Below, one piece after another: positions 51,926 to 59,783 of a DNA stretch of 64,000 nt. The number at the start of each line of letters is the position of its first letter. The stretch's first letter is position 1. The notes under the pieces are model-generated. The model saw only the letters and a list, made by a program, of their open reading frames with translations, did not search any database and was not told the DNA's origin. The DNA is taken from contig NZ_JAFBEC010000009.1 in the NCBI RefSeq assembly GCF_016908595.1, positions 1-64,000 of the forward strand. Direction: 5' to 3'. Made by a program: the position numbers and the translations under genes. Source of the DNA: Geomicrobium sediminis (lineage in GTDB: Bacteria > Bacillota > Bacilli > Bacillales > Marinococcaceae).

Positions 51926-53074
51926 TCACGTTACCAACCCAGTTACCGTCTTTGCATAATCGTCACTAAATAGCTCAGTACCGATTTCTTTAGCCGCAGC
52001 TTCTTGAAGACCTGGCAAGAGATGTGAATACGTATCAATTGTTACTTGAACAGATGAATGACCTAAACGTTCTTGAACGACTTTCGGGTGAAAGTTAAGT
52101 CGTAATAGTTGAGTAGCGTGTGTATGTCTCAAATCATGAAACCTTATTTTCGGGTTTTTGGATATATCAAGTAGTTTAAACCAAGTTCTTACGAGATTAC
52201 GGGGTGATAGGTGCGTACCTAGTGAGGTAGCTACGACGATGTTATTGTCTTTGTATACTGATCCAGCACGTAGTTTGTCTTCTTTTTGTTTTTTATCATG
52301 TCGTATTAATGCATCAATCGTTTCTTGAGGTATGGATACTAGCCTCTTGCCAGTGGTGGTTTTAGTTGATCCAATCGTCATATCTCTTTTTAACGAACCC
52401 TCAATGGATAATGTCTTCCTACGTACGTCTATTTGATCCCATTTTAAAGCGAGTATTTCACCTTGTCTCATCCCAGTTGCTAATGCTAGATGAAACGCAA
52501 TGTAGTATTGTGTTCCTTCTGCTACTTTTAGAAAGTGTTTAACCTCGTCTCGATCCCATACCTTAATGGCTGGAGACTTACCAGACGGTAAATCTGCTAG
52601 GGCAGCAGGGTTATTTTTTAATTTTCCTTTCTTAACAGCCGCATTAAGCGATGCTTTACAAATACTATGATGAATCTTTTTGATGCTTGTAGCAGATAAA
52701 TTTTTCTCTGTATAAAGATGATCATAAAATGTGTCGAACATATCGACTCTCAGCTCTGATAGGGTGACATGTCCCAGGTATTCATTGATATGAAGGTTAA
52801 TACTATTTTGATACCCCTTTAACGTTCCAGCTTCAATGGAATTTCGTTTGTTGTGTATCCAAGACTGTAGATAATCCTCAAATGAAGTTTTATCAGGCTC
52901 CTGATATTCACCAGCCTCAATCTCAGCGATCATACGATTCATGGCTTTCTCAGCATCTTCTTTTCTTTTAAACCCAGATACACGCTTTTGCTTACGTCTA
53001 CCTGTACGATTGTCATAGCCAAGAGTGACTATAAACGAGTATTTAGTTCCTCTCTTTTGAATGTGACCACGCAT
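51926..53074 (-). CDS. int: Phage tyrosine integrase
   Basis: 382 residues. N-terminal arm-binding domain (GHIQKRGTKYSFIVTLG), core-binding domain (about 65-160) and catalytic domain with ATGMRQGEILAL (Arg), FHDLRHTHATQLL (His-x-x-Arg), LGHSSVQVTIDTYSHL (His and the nucleophile Tyr). It integrates the phage into the tRNA-Thr gene whose 3' half lies 116 bp downstream. Reads towards the att site, the usual layout. Its start touches the end of the ImmA gene. Confidence 0.95.
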   Translation of the reverse strand: MRGHIQKRGTKYSFIVTLGYDNRTGRRKQKRVSGFKRKEDAEKAMNRMIAEIEAGEYQEPDKTSFEDYLQSWIHNKRNSIEAGTLKGYQNSINLHINEYLGHVTLSELRVDMFDTFYDHLYTEKNLSATSIKKIHHSICKASLNAAVKKGKLKNNPAALADLPSGKSPAIKVWDRDEVKHFLKVAEGTQYYIAFHLALATGMRQGEILALKWDQIDVRRKTLSIEGSLKRDMTIGSTKTTTGKRLVSIPQETIDALIRHDKKQKEDKLRAGSVYKDNNIVVATSLGTHLSPRNLVRTWFKLLDISKNPKIRFHDLRHTHATQLLRLNFHPKVVQERLGHSSVQVTIDTYSHLLPGLQEAAAKEIGTELFSDDYAKTVTGLVT

Positions 53075-53514
53075 TAGGCGACACTCCTTAATAGGATATA
53101 TTTAGATTGAATTTGTTGAGCTCTTACTTCTGCATGTGCAAGCGGTACTTGAAAGCGATGCGCCAGCTCATCTACTGTTATATATGAGTTGCGTTGGTAC
53201 TCTTCAATCACTAAGTTAATAGGCATTGAAGCGTAATATGCAAATCTGTTAGCTTGTATCTCCATGAACTCTGCAACTGTTTTAACGGCTTTTCTTTGAT
53301 CTACATCATGGAGAAAAAAATGACCGAGTTCGTGAAAAAAAGCCCAAACCTTTTCATAAGGTGATAGATTTACATTTAAATAGATAACTTTCAATCCAAA
53401 AGATTCATTGGATCGAGTTCTTCCCTCGGTCACTCTTAACAAGATACCTAATTTCTCAGCAATTAATTCGGGGTTAAGGCATCTTATAGAGTTCACTTTA
53501 TTGTCTCGATACAT
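53074..53514 (-). CDS. ImmA/IrrE-family metallopeptidase
   Basis: 146 residues. AFFHELGHFFLHD carries the zinc-binding HExxH; EFMEIQANRFAYYASMP supplies the third ligand. ImmA-type proteases cleave the phage repressor after DNA damage and so start induction. The start is unclear: ATG at 53514 has no ribosome binding site, while AAGGAGGGG lies upstream of an in-frame ATT at 53550, which would add IYISKIEQIVLD, a typical N-terminus. The repressor gene is two genes upstream on the same strand. Confidence 0.88.
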   Translation of the reverse strand: MYRDNKVNSIRCLNPELIAEKLGILLRVTEGRTRSNESFGLKVIYLNVNLSPYEKVWAFFHELGHFFLHDVDQRKAVKTVAEFMEIQANRFAYYASMPINLVIEEYQRNSYITVDELAHRFQVPLAHAEVRAQQIQSKYILLRSVA

Positions 53515-53602
53515 GTCCAGTACGATTTGTTCGATTTTCGAAATGTAAATTTTGAACCCCTCCTTGATAAGAATGTATGTTCGGTTTATAGTTAAGAGAG
53601 AA

Positions 53603-53619
53603 CGCCGTTCGAGACGGCG
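53603..53619 (-). terminator. Hairpin after the lipoprotein gene
   Basis: CGCCGT, loop TCGAG, ACGGCG; on the minus strand it is followed by TTCTCTCTT. It separates the lipoprotein gene from ImmA. Confidence 0.6.
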
Positions 53620-53692
53620 CTATCATTAGGAAGAATAACTTTCGATAGATATTTCTATATTAATAAAGATATTAATACCATAATTGGCATAA

Positions 53693-54289
53693 CTATTCTT
53701 CTGTTTCTATAATCTTTTCGAATGTTATATCATCATTTCCGAATGAACGTTCAGAGAGAATTACATCTTCACCAGGATATAACAATTCGTATCCTATCAC
53801 CGCGTCCACCGTTGCACCTGGCTTAATGTTAGTGTCCCCCATATTGACTAGTTCTTCTTTATATCCTTCCGGGAAACTCCCGTTTGCTCCCATCAGCGAT
53901 TCCACTGTTACGTCGGTTTCTTGCTCCGAACTATACGCTTGAGCGGCTGCCATCCAAGGACTTGTGTCGTCATCGCTATTATTTGTAAAAGTTAATTCAA
54001 TCGCAATTATTTGAGTTTCTTCATCTCGGGCATTTTCCATTTGTTCTACTTCTTGAAATTCAAAAACGTAATCGCCTGTGTCCAGGTAATCATCGTTGAC
54101 CTCATTATTTGCGGTGTCGTCGTCTTCATCAGCAGATAGTTCTTCTTGATCGTCTTCGTCCACATCAGCCGCGCTATCTTCTTCTGCACCTTCGGCCTCA
54201 TCTGCATCGCTCGGTTCGTCTGTTCCATCGCCACAAGCAGATAATAGTAGAGCTGATCCTAGTCCGATTGATAATAAATACTTCTTCAA
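53693..54289 (-). CDS. Phage-borne lipoprotein with DUF5067/DUF4352-like domain
   Basis: 198 residues: lipobox LLSAC (Cys19), a long Asp/Glu linker, then an immunoglobulin-like beta domain (IIAIELTFTNNSDDDTSP, NIKPGATVDAVIGYEL) seen in DUF5067/DUF4352 proteins. Such genes in the lysogeny module are often expressed by the prophage and may alter the host surface or block superinfection; here this is inference. The ATG is preceded by GGGGG. Confidence 0.75.
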   Translation of the reverse strand: MKKYLLSIGLGSALLLSACGDGTDEPSDADEAEGAEEDSAADVDEDDQEELSADEDDDTANNEVNDDYLDTGDYVFEFQEVEQMENARDEETQIIAIELTFTNNSDDDTSPWMAAAQAYSSEQETDVTVESLMGANGSFPEGYKEELVNMGDTNIKPGATVDAVIGYELLYPGEDVILSERSFGNDDITFEKIIETEE

Positions 54290-54439
54290 AATAAAACCCC
54301 CATAATAATTTATATCTATATTAATAGTGAAATTAATACCATAATTGGTTGGTTAAACCATTAATATACGCATAAAGAAATGCGCAATATAGACCTTGTC
54401 TAACTTGAAATATCAGATAATTAATAACGTGGGAGAAGA

Positions 54440-54838
54440 TCAGTCTTCGCCCAATCTATTCCTTGACCTTTTGAATTCCTCGTCACCCTCGTAAGCCTTC
54501 TCGACACGTTCTTTAGCTCTACGAAGTCTACGTAATTCAAACTCTACAACTTCATCAAGTGCCTCTTTTTCTTCAGGTGTGATGTCATCTGCGCCTCCGT
54601 AGAAGTAGGTTTTTACTTCTTGGTCATTAATAGGCGTTTTATTCGTGTCTTTTCCTAATAGATAGTCGGTGCTGACATCAAAATATTTAGCTATCTTTAA
54701 TAGCGTTTCATAATCAGGTTCCCTTGATCCGTTTTCATAGCCTGAGTATGTTGTCCTCGGAATCCCTAATCGTTTGGATAACTCGGTTTGACTGATTTTT
54801 AATTCAGTGCGTAATTTAGATAATTTATCAGAGAGCAT
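54440..54838 (-). CDS. Prophage repressor, XRE family (ImmR-like)
   Basis: 132 residues. The first about 65 form a helix-turn-helix (KISQTELSKRLGIPRTTYSGYENGSREP is the DNA-reading part). The rest is charged, helical, and probably mediates oligomers and ImmA recognition. I start it at the ATG at 54838, 7 bases after AAGGAG; a longer frame to 54883 runs into the operators. It is divergent from the Cro-like gene, with repeated operators between them, the classical lysis-lysogeny switch. Confidence 0.9.
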   Translation of the reverse strand: MLSDKLSKLRTELKISQTELSKRLGIPRTTYSGYENGSREPDYETLLKIAKYFDVSTDYLLGKDTNKTPINDQEVKTYFYGGADDITPEEKEALDEVVEFELRRLRRAKERVEKAYEGDEEFKRSRNRLGED

Positions 54839-54874
54839 AGCCATACTCCTTATAATGATATGTCTCAAGTATAC

Positions 54875-54954
54875 ATGACTCAATAAGAGTCATAAACAAT
54901 TGACTCAAAAAGAATCAAAAAAATGTTGACATGACTCAAAATGAGTCTTATACT
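54875..54954 (+). promoter_or_regulatory. Prophage switch: early promoter and three operators
   Basis: Three copies of a dyad TGACTCA-n3-4-GAGTCA: ATGACTCAATAAGAGTCAT (54875-54893), TTGACTCAAAAAGAATCAA (54900-54918) and ATGACTCAAAATGAGTCTT (54931-54949). The rightward promoter TTGACA (54926-54931) with TATACT (54949-54954), 17 bases apart, is overlapped by the third copy. A half site GAGTCAA is at 54976. The repressor would shut this promoter. Confidence 0.88.
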
Positions 54955-54997
54955 AAAAACACAGAGACGCAATACGAGTCAACGGGAGGTGTGATGC

Positions 54998-55219
54998 ATG
55001 AGAAAATGGTTAGCTGATTTAAGAGATGAAGCAGGTTTCACTCAACAAGAGCTAGCGGATAAGCTTAATATATCTAGAAGTCATCTATCAAGTATTGAAG
55101 TTGGGACAAGACTTCCAGGAGGTAGGACAGCTAAGAAATTGGCTGACGAGTTGGGTTTTGATATGAATATTTTTTTTGAAGATAACAGACTCAAATCGAG
55201 TCAAAAAACTACAGCATAG
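54998..55219 (+). CDS. Cro-like XRE-family regulator
   Basis: 73 residues, one helix-turn-helix (FTQQELADKLNISRSHLSSIEVGTR) with little else, typical of phage Cro proteins. First gene of the rightward early operon. GGGAGGTG precedes the ATG. A further operator copy lies inside its last codons (55187-55205). Confidence 0.9.
   Translation: MRKWLADLRDEAGFTQQELADKLNISRSHLSSIEVGTRLPGGRTAKKLADELGFDMNIFFEDNRLKSSQKTTA
55187..55205 (+). promoter_or_regulatory. Operator copy within the end of the Cro-like gene
   Basis: AGACTCAAATCGAGTCAAA repeats the operator dyad of the switch region. It encodes the residues LKSSQK and lies 26 bases before the Rha gene, where bound repressor could block elongation. 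Confidence 0.7.
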
Positions 55220-55230
55220 GAGGAATTCTA

Positions 55231-55908
55231 ATGAAAGAACTAGTCTTCATTAACAATGATCGAGTAGTAACTGACAGTATCACTCTTGCCAATGAATTCG
55301 ATAAACGACACGACCATGTGATGCGCGATATTGAGACGCAGATCGAGAAGCTCGCCGAAGCTGGCGAAAGTGAATTCTCAGTCCTCAACTTTGGGGATTC
55401 AGTTTATATCAACGAAAGAGGGCGTTCTTACAAAAAATATCTATTAACTGAAGATGCATTTGCTTTAATCGCAATGTCATATGTCACTCCCAAAGCTATG
55501 AAGAAAAAAATCACTTTCCTGAATGAGTTTAGAGATTTAAAACAAAAAATCGAAAAAAACAAAGTGAAGGTACTGGACGAGAAGCAATCACTAATTCAAT
55601 CAATGAAGCTAACGATTGAAACAAGCGAGCGACAGGATCGAACAGAGGAAAAACTGACTGAGCTTGAAACAAAGGTTGAAGAGCAAATTACATTGGATTA
55701 CCACGAACAAAGAATGGTACAAAAAGCAATCGGCAAGAGAGTGCATCATTTCACAGAAGAACAAGATATGAAGCGCAAATATTATAGCCAATTGCACAGA
55801 GATATTAAAGATCGATTTGCTGTAGCTAGTTATAAAGATATAAAACGTAAAGATTTGCTACCAGCTACTAACTACATTAACCACTGGATTCCTAAGAGAG
55901 TTGCATAA
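55231..55908 (+). CDS. Rha family phage regulator
   Basis: 225 residues. N-terminal pRha domain (VTDSITLANEFDKRHDHVMRDIE, then YLLTEDAFALIAMSY and FLNEFRDLK) and a C-terminal ORF6C-like part (KAIGKRVHHF, FAVASYKDIKRKDL) joined by a coiled coil (about 110-150). Such antirepressor-like proteins affect the choice between lysis and lysogeny. AGGAGGAATT precedes the ATG. Confidence 0.9.
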   Translation: MKELVFINNDRVVTDSITLANEFDKRHDHVMRDIETQIEKLAEAGESEFSVLNFGDSVYINERGRSYKKYLLTEDAFALIAMSYVTPKAMKKKITFLNEFRDLKQKIEKNKVKVLDEKQSLIQSMKLTIETSERQDRTEEKLTELETKVEEQITLDYHEQRMVQKAIGKRVHHFTEEQDMKRKYYSQLHRDIKDRFAVASYKDIKRKDLLPATNYINHWIPKRVA

Positions 55909-55954
55909 AATGCGACTATGAAGTTTTCAAAGAACAGTAAAGGAGTGATTAAAA

Positions 55955-56242
55955 ATGAGCTTTGAAGATACTTTACGGAAAGTCGTAGAGGAAGTGGTCG
56001 GGGAGGAAATCAGATCACTTGAACAAAGGTTGGCGGAGAGACAAGTGAACGATCCATACCCCCGAGTTCTTACTATAAAAGAGGCGGCGGAGATCATGAG
56101 AGTTTCGGAGCAAAGAATGAGGGACATCGCAAATCATGTTGTTGGGTTTCCTGCTATCAGAGAGGAGGGCAAAAATACGAGGATCAAGATACCAAAAGAG
56201 AAGTTTTATCAGTGGTTGGATAACACTGAGCTTATCTCTTAA
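55955..56242 (+). CDS. Excisionase-like helix-turn-helix protein
   Basis: 95 residues. A helical N-terminus (EDTLRKVVEEVVGEEIRSLEQ) is followed by a MerR/Xis-type helix-turn-helix (LTIKEAAEIMRVSEQRMRDIANH, then KIPKEKFYQWLDN). By family it could direct excision of the prophage or regulate transcription. AAAGGAGTG precedes the ATG. Confidence 0.8.
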   Translation: MSFEDTLRKVVEEVVGEEIRSLEQRLAERQVNDPYPRVLTIKEAAEIMRVSEQRMRDIANHVVGFPAIREEGKNTRIKIPKEKFYQWLDNTELIS

Positions 56243-56318
56243 CCCGATCATACAGTTACCACCTACCGCAGTCCATTCCAATTTGGAATATCCAATTCTT
56301 TTAGGGGAGGTGAGGAAA

Positions 56319-56603
56319 TTGAAGTATGGCGGGGCAATGAGAGCGCTTAGAAAAAAGGCGGGATACAACCAAGAAGAATGGGCAGAAATCAATCACATGA
56401 CACAATCAGATGTTTCAAAATACGAGAACAATCGTAAGGAACCAGCAATATCCGTTTTTCAAACCTGGTGTACAAATGCACAAGCACCAGAGGTTATGGT
56501 AGCTCTTATCATCGGCGTAGATGGTATAGGAATGATGACACAAATTATGGAGTTATTACCTCAATTCACATCAATCACAGGCTTTATATCATTGCTTTTC
56601 TAG
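56319..56603 (+). CDS. Small XRE-type helix-turn-helix protein
   Basis: 94 residues. MRALRKKAGYNQEEWAEINH and TQSDVSKYENNRKEPAIS form the helix-turn-helix; the C-terminal half is hydrophobic (VALIIGVDGIGMMTQIMELL) and may hold a membrane segment. I start it at the TTG at 56319 with AGGTGAGG upstream; a longer frame from 56136 lacks a site and overlaps the previous gene. Phage early region. Confidence 0.75.
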   Translation: MKYGGAMRALRKKAGYNQEEWAEINHMTQSDVSKYENNRKEPAISVFQTWCTNAQAPEVMVALIIGVDGIGMMTQIMELLPQFTSITGFISLLF

Positions 56604-56612
56604 GAGGCTAGC

Positions 56613-56702
56613 ATGAGCGAGAAAGCACAAGAGCGCATCCTCATCGGTCTATTTACATCGGGAATCATCGCGGCGTTAATGGTCGCTCACATCACATTTT
56701 AG
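56613..56702 (+). CDS. Small phage membrane peptide
   Basis: 29 residues with one membrane helix (ILIGLFTSGIIAALMVAHI). AGGAGG precedes the ATG, and it lies tightly between neighbouring genes (9 and 11 bases), so it is very likely translated. Unknown function. Confidence 0.65.
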   Translation: MSEKAQERILIGLFTSGIIAALMVAHITF

Positions 56703-56713
56703 GAGAGATTTAG

Positions 56714-56986
56714 ATGAACGCAGAACAAGCTAGAGAAATGGCTAAATCGGTACGCTTAAGACGAGTTGAGCGCATTTTACGAACGGTTCAAAGCGAGATA
56801 GAAGAAGCGGTCGGAAAAGGGGATTTTAGTGTAGTAGTAGCAATTCCTTATGATGGTATCGACATCCCGGAAGATGACCACATTGAAATCGTGACAATTA
56901 TTAAGGGAGAGGGATTTAATTTAGAAAGTAGCTCAGGAAGCTATTACCTTACTTTAGGCATTTCTTGGGGTGAAGAAGATGCTTGA
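56714..56986 (+). CDS. Phage protein of unknown function
   Basis: 90 residues. Helical N-terminus (MAKSVRLRRVERILRTVQSEI), then beta strands (FSVVVAIPYDGIDIP, YYLTLGISWGEEDA). AGGAGAG precedes the ATG. No family recognised. Overlaps the start of the next gene. Confidence 0.7.
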   Translation: MNAEQAREMAKSVRLRRVERILRTVQSEIEEAVGKGDFSVVVAIPYDGIDIPEDDHIEIVTIIKGEGFNLESSSGSYYLTLGISWGEEDA

Positions 56987-57170
56987 AAACGGAATGTTGC
57001 TACCAGACAAATACCTTGATCCAGTTGAACCAATGGAAATCGGAAATTGTGAGGGTTGCGTACACAGCGTATACGACGGAGAGGATCACTTAGAGTTTGA
57101 CGATGTGTTGCTACACGATGACACAGCATGTATCGCAAATTATGTCAGAGACGTATCGGAGGCTAGATGA
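56979..57170 (+). CDS. Small phage protein with Cys pair
   Basis: 63 residues. NCEGCVHSVYDGEDH and a further Cys in DTACIANYV could bind a metal. GGGGTGAAG precedes the ATG. It overlaps both neighbours by a few bases, as usual in phage early operons. No family recognised. Confidence 0.65.
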   Translation: MLENGMLLPDKYLDPVEPMEIGNCEGCVHSVYDGEDHLEFDDVLLHDDTACIANYVRDVSEAR

Positions 57171-57379
57171 TAATGCCAGTTATGCATATTGAGAACATGG
57201 CGAAGCGTGAAATTGGTCGCTTTAGAAAACGTAAGGATCGCAACGACGTTGTGGAGTTTATCAATGTGATGATCCAAGAGAACGGCTACCACTACGGTGC
57301 AGCCATTGCATCTTACTACACGGGTTACGACGCTTACACAGTCAAAACCATCTTCAAAACGCAAAAAAGAGCCGTTTGA
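57167..57379 (+). CDS. Small phage protein of unknown function
   Basis: 70 residues, basic (REIGRFRKRKDRNDVVEFIN, YTVKTIFKTQKRAV). ATGA-type overlap with the gene before; GGAGG upstream. It may bind nucleic acid, but no family is recognised. Confidence 0.6.
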   Translation: MIMPVMHIENMAKREIGRFRKRKDRNDVVEFINVMIQENGYHYGAAIASYYTGYDAYTVKTIFKTQKRAV

Positions 57380-57479
57380 GTGGGCGCTCAAAACGACTCG
57401 GGGGTCTAACACAATAAATTATATCTCCATTGTACCGCATCCCCCACGGGCAATCAATGGGCACAGGAGGAAGAAAATA

Positions 57480-57773
57480 ATGAATAAAATATATTGCTTT
57501 TCGAATGTTGTTGGTGGCGGTGACGGTGTTGCCTACGCATTGGCTGATGACGGAACAGTCTTAGGAAGCCATTGGTGCAGCCATGAAAGTTATGTAAGCC
57601 ATGATTTAGGAGTGGAATCAGGCACACGACCAGACAGGCACAAAACGTATAAAGAACACTTCCCGGATGGTTACGAAATGGAGTTTATATCCGCAAGCGA
57701 AGTAACGAAACATGAAGGTTTACAGGAAGCTTTTAGACTTAATCAATTGCAGGCGCAGGAGGCGGCGGAATGA
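57480..57773 (+). CDS. Phage protein of unknown function
   Basis: 97 residues. A compact beta-rich N-terminus (IYCFSNVVGGGDGVAYALA, DGTVLGSHWCSH) and a helical end (KHEGLQEAFRLNQLQAQEAA). AGGAGGAAG precedes the ATG at 57480. Coupled to the recombination genes by a four-base overlap, so it is co-expressed with them. Similar proteins occur next to phage YqaJ/RecT genes, role unknown. Confidence 0.75.
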   Translation: MNKIYCFSNVVGGGDGVAYALADDGTVLGSHWCSHESYVSHDLGVESGTRPDRHKTYKEHFPDGYEMEFISASEVTKHEGLQEAFRLNQLQAQEAAE

Positions 57774-58711
57774 CACAGGTGCTCATTAAAACCGAAAATA
57801 TGAGCCGTGAAGACTGGCTCAACCATCGTAAAAAAGGCATCGGCGGAAGTGATGCAGCAGCGGTGCTAGGAATTAGTAAATATAAAACACCATTCGAAGT
57901 ATGGCATGAGAAATCAGAGGACTACGTGCCTAATACGGACGATCCGAGCGAAGCAGCGTATTTCGGCAACTTACTTGAAGATGTAGTCGCAGAAGAGTTT
58001 GCAAGACGAACAGGTAAGAGAGTACGAAGAAAAAACTTCATGCTTCAACATTCGGAACACCCATTTATGATTGCTGACGTTGACCGTGTGGTCGTTGGAG
58101 AAGACGCAATTCTAGAATGCAAAACAGCGAATCAGTTTTTAGCGAAGGATTGGGACGGAGAAGAAGTGCCAGACGCTTATCTGGTGCAAGTGCAACACTA
58201 TCTAGCTGTTACAGGTAAGAGTAAAGCGTACTTTGCAGTGTTGATTGGCGGACAGCGTTTCGTATGGAAAGAGATTGATCGAGATGAAGAACTCATTCAC
58301 ATGATCATCCAACAGGAAAAGCGCTTTTGGGAAGATCATGTTGTGACTGGAATTGCACCTGCATTAGATGGATCAAGCGCAGCAGAAAGGTATATCAAAG
58401 AAAAGTACCCAGAATCAGACGGTGAGAAGGTTGTGAACCTTGGTAAATCGGACTTAGAGAACCTTAAACAGCTAGAGCATATCAAGGAGCAAATTAAGCT
58501 ACTAGACGTTCAAAAGGCTGAGATCGAGAACAATATTAAGCAACAGATGAAAGACGCTGAAACAGCGCTCACAACGGAATATAAAGTCGTTTGGAAAAAC
58601 GTAGTAAGACGTGGAATCGATACTACTAGAATCAAAAAAGAAAAGCCCGAACTTTACGACCAATACGCCAAAGAAAGCGTATCACGACCATTCAAAATCC
58701 AGACGGTATAG
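57770..58711 (+). CDS. YqaJ-type viral exonuclease
   Basis: 313 residues. The lambda-exonuclease-like fold shows KKGIGGSDAAAVLGISKY (near residue 17), FGNLLEDVVAEEF (Glu), MIADVDRVV and AILECKTAN (catalytic Asp, Glu and Lys) and VQVQHYLAVTG. It chews one strand of DNA ends so that RecT can anneal the other. A C-terminal coiled coil (about 225-265) follows. Ten bases before recT, forming the phage recombination pair. Confidence 0.93.
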   Translation: MTQVLIKTENMSREDWLNHRKKGIGGSDAAAVLGISKYKTPFEVWHEKSEDYVPNTDDPSEAAYFGNLLEDVVAEEFARRTGKRVRRKNFMLQHSEHPFMIADVDRVVVGEDAILECKTANQFLAKDWDGEEVPDAYLVQVQHYLAVTGKSKAYFAVLIGGQRFVWKEIDRDEELIHMIIQQEKRFWEDHVVTGIAPALDGSSAAERYIKEKYPESDGEKVVNLGKSDLENLKQLEHIKEQIKLLDVQKAEIENNIKQQMKDAETALTTEYKVVWKNVVRRGIDTTRIKKEKPELYDQYAKESVSRPFKIQTV

Positions 58712-58720
58712 GAGGCTATT

Positions 58721-59566
58721 ATGGCTACGAATCAATCACTTAAAAACAATCTATCGAAGAGTAACGGACAAGCCCCTGCCAAGCAGGGGACGACACTTAA
58801 AGGACTCCTTGAAAGTCCAGCAATTAAGAAACGTTTTGAAGAAAACCTAGGCAAGCGATCCAGTCAGTTTATTACGAGCATTGTCAATCTCTATAACTCA
58901 GAAAAGATGCTACAGAAATCAGAGCCAATGAGCGTCATTTCATCCGCAATGATCGCAGCAACAATGGACTTACCCGTTGATAAAAACCTCGGTTACGCCT
59001 ATATCGTGCCATATGGCAATAAAGCAACGTTCCAGATTGGTTATAAAGGTTTAATACAACTGGCGCTACGTACAGGGCAATACAAGAACATTAACGTCAT
59101 CGAGATCCACGAAGGAGAACTACAGAAATGGAACCGTCTCACAGAGGAAATTGACATTGATTTTGAAGCAAAAGAATCGGATAAAGTCGTTGGCTACGCA
59201 GGGTTTTTCGAACTCATTAACGGGTTTAGAAAGACGGTTTACTGGACCAAATCAGAAGTTGAGGCGCACAAGAAAAAGTTTAGCAAATCCGATTTCGGTT
59301 GGAAGAATGACTGGGATGCAATGGCGAAAAAGACCGTTATTCGTAATCTGTTATCCAAGTGGGGAATCCTTTCCATCGAACTACAAACAGCGTATGTCGA
59401 GGACACTAAAGACCCGCAGGATCGTAAGGAGATCAGCGAAGACGGCGAGTATTTAGACATTGATATGGCAGAGGTTCCAGAAGAACCCGCAGATGAGCCA
59501 CAGGTCGAGAAGAAAGAAGCGAAGCAACAAGGATCAGCCGAAGAAATCGCCTTAGATTTTAAATGA
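58721..59566 (+). CDS. recT: Single-strand annealing protein RecT
   Basis: 281 residues. Typical RecT segments: FITSIVNLYNSEKMLQKSEP, GYAYIVPYGNKATFQIGYKG and AMAKKTVIRNLLSKWGILS. The C-terminal 40 residues are acidic and variable. It anneals complementary single strands made by the YqaJ exonuclease. AGGAGG precedes the ATG. Stop overlaps the next small gene. Confidence 0.96.
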   Translation: MATNQSLKNNLSKSNGQAPAKQGTTLKGLLESPAIKKRFEENLGKRSSQFITSIVNLYNSEKMLQKSEPMSVISSAMIAATMDLPVDKNLGYAYIVPYGNKATFQIGYKGLIQLALRTGQYKNINVIEIHEGELQKWNRLTEEIDIDFEAKESDKVVGYAGFFELINGFRKTVYWTKSEVEAHKKKFSKSDFGWKNDWDAMAKKTVIRNLLSKWGILSIELQTAYVEDTKDPQDRKEISEDGEYLDIDMAEVPEEPADEPQVEKKEAKQQGSAEEIALDFK

Positions 59567-59739
59567 TCTATGAGTACCACGTGCCGATCCCTTACGAGTA
59601 TTTAGAGATAGCGGATCAAAGCCCGAACAAGAAGCAAACATTTGCTAAGTATGTACGTGGCTACATCAAGAGTCAGTACCCAGAGTTTGAGTTTGTCAGG
59701 ATCGAAAAGATGAACGCGATTTGTAGGAAGAAAAGCTAA
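59563..59739 (+). CDS. Small phage protein after recT
   Basis: 58 residues from an ATG overlapping the recT stop (ATGA). It reads YEYHVPIPYEYLEIADQSPN and ends FVRIEKMNAICRKKS. No family is recognised, but overlap, codon use and compact basic composition support a real gene. Confidence 0.6.
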   Translation: MIYEYHVPIPYEYLEIADQSPNKKQTFAKYVRGYIKSQYPEFEFVRIEKMNAICRKKS

Positions 59740-59783
59740 AGAACTAAGAACATCAACCAGAAAAAGAACACCAGCAGGGGAAG

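Noticed and set aside
53580-53620. CRISPR-like repeats
   Set aside because: Only a single hairpin; no array of evenly spaced repeats was found in the window.
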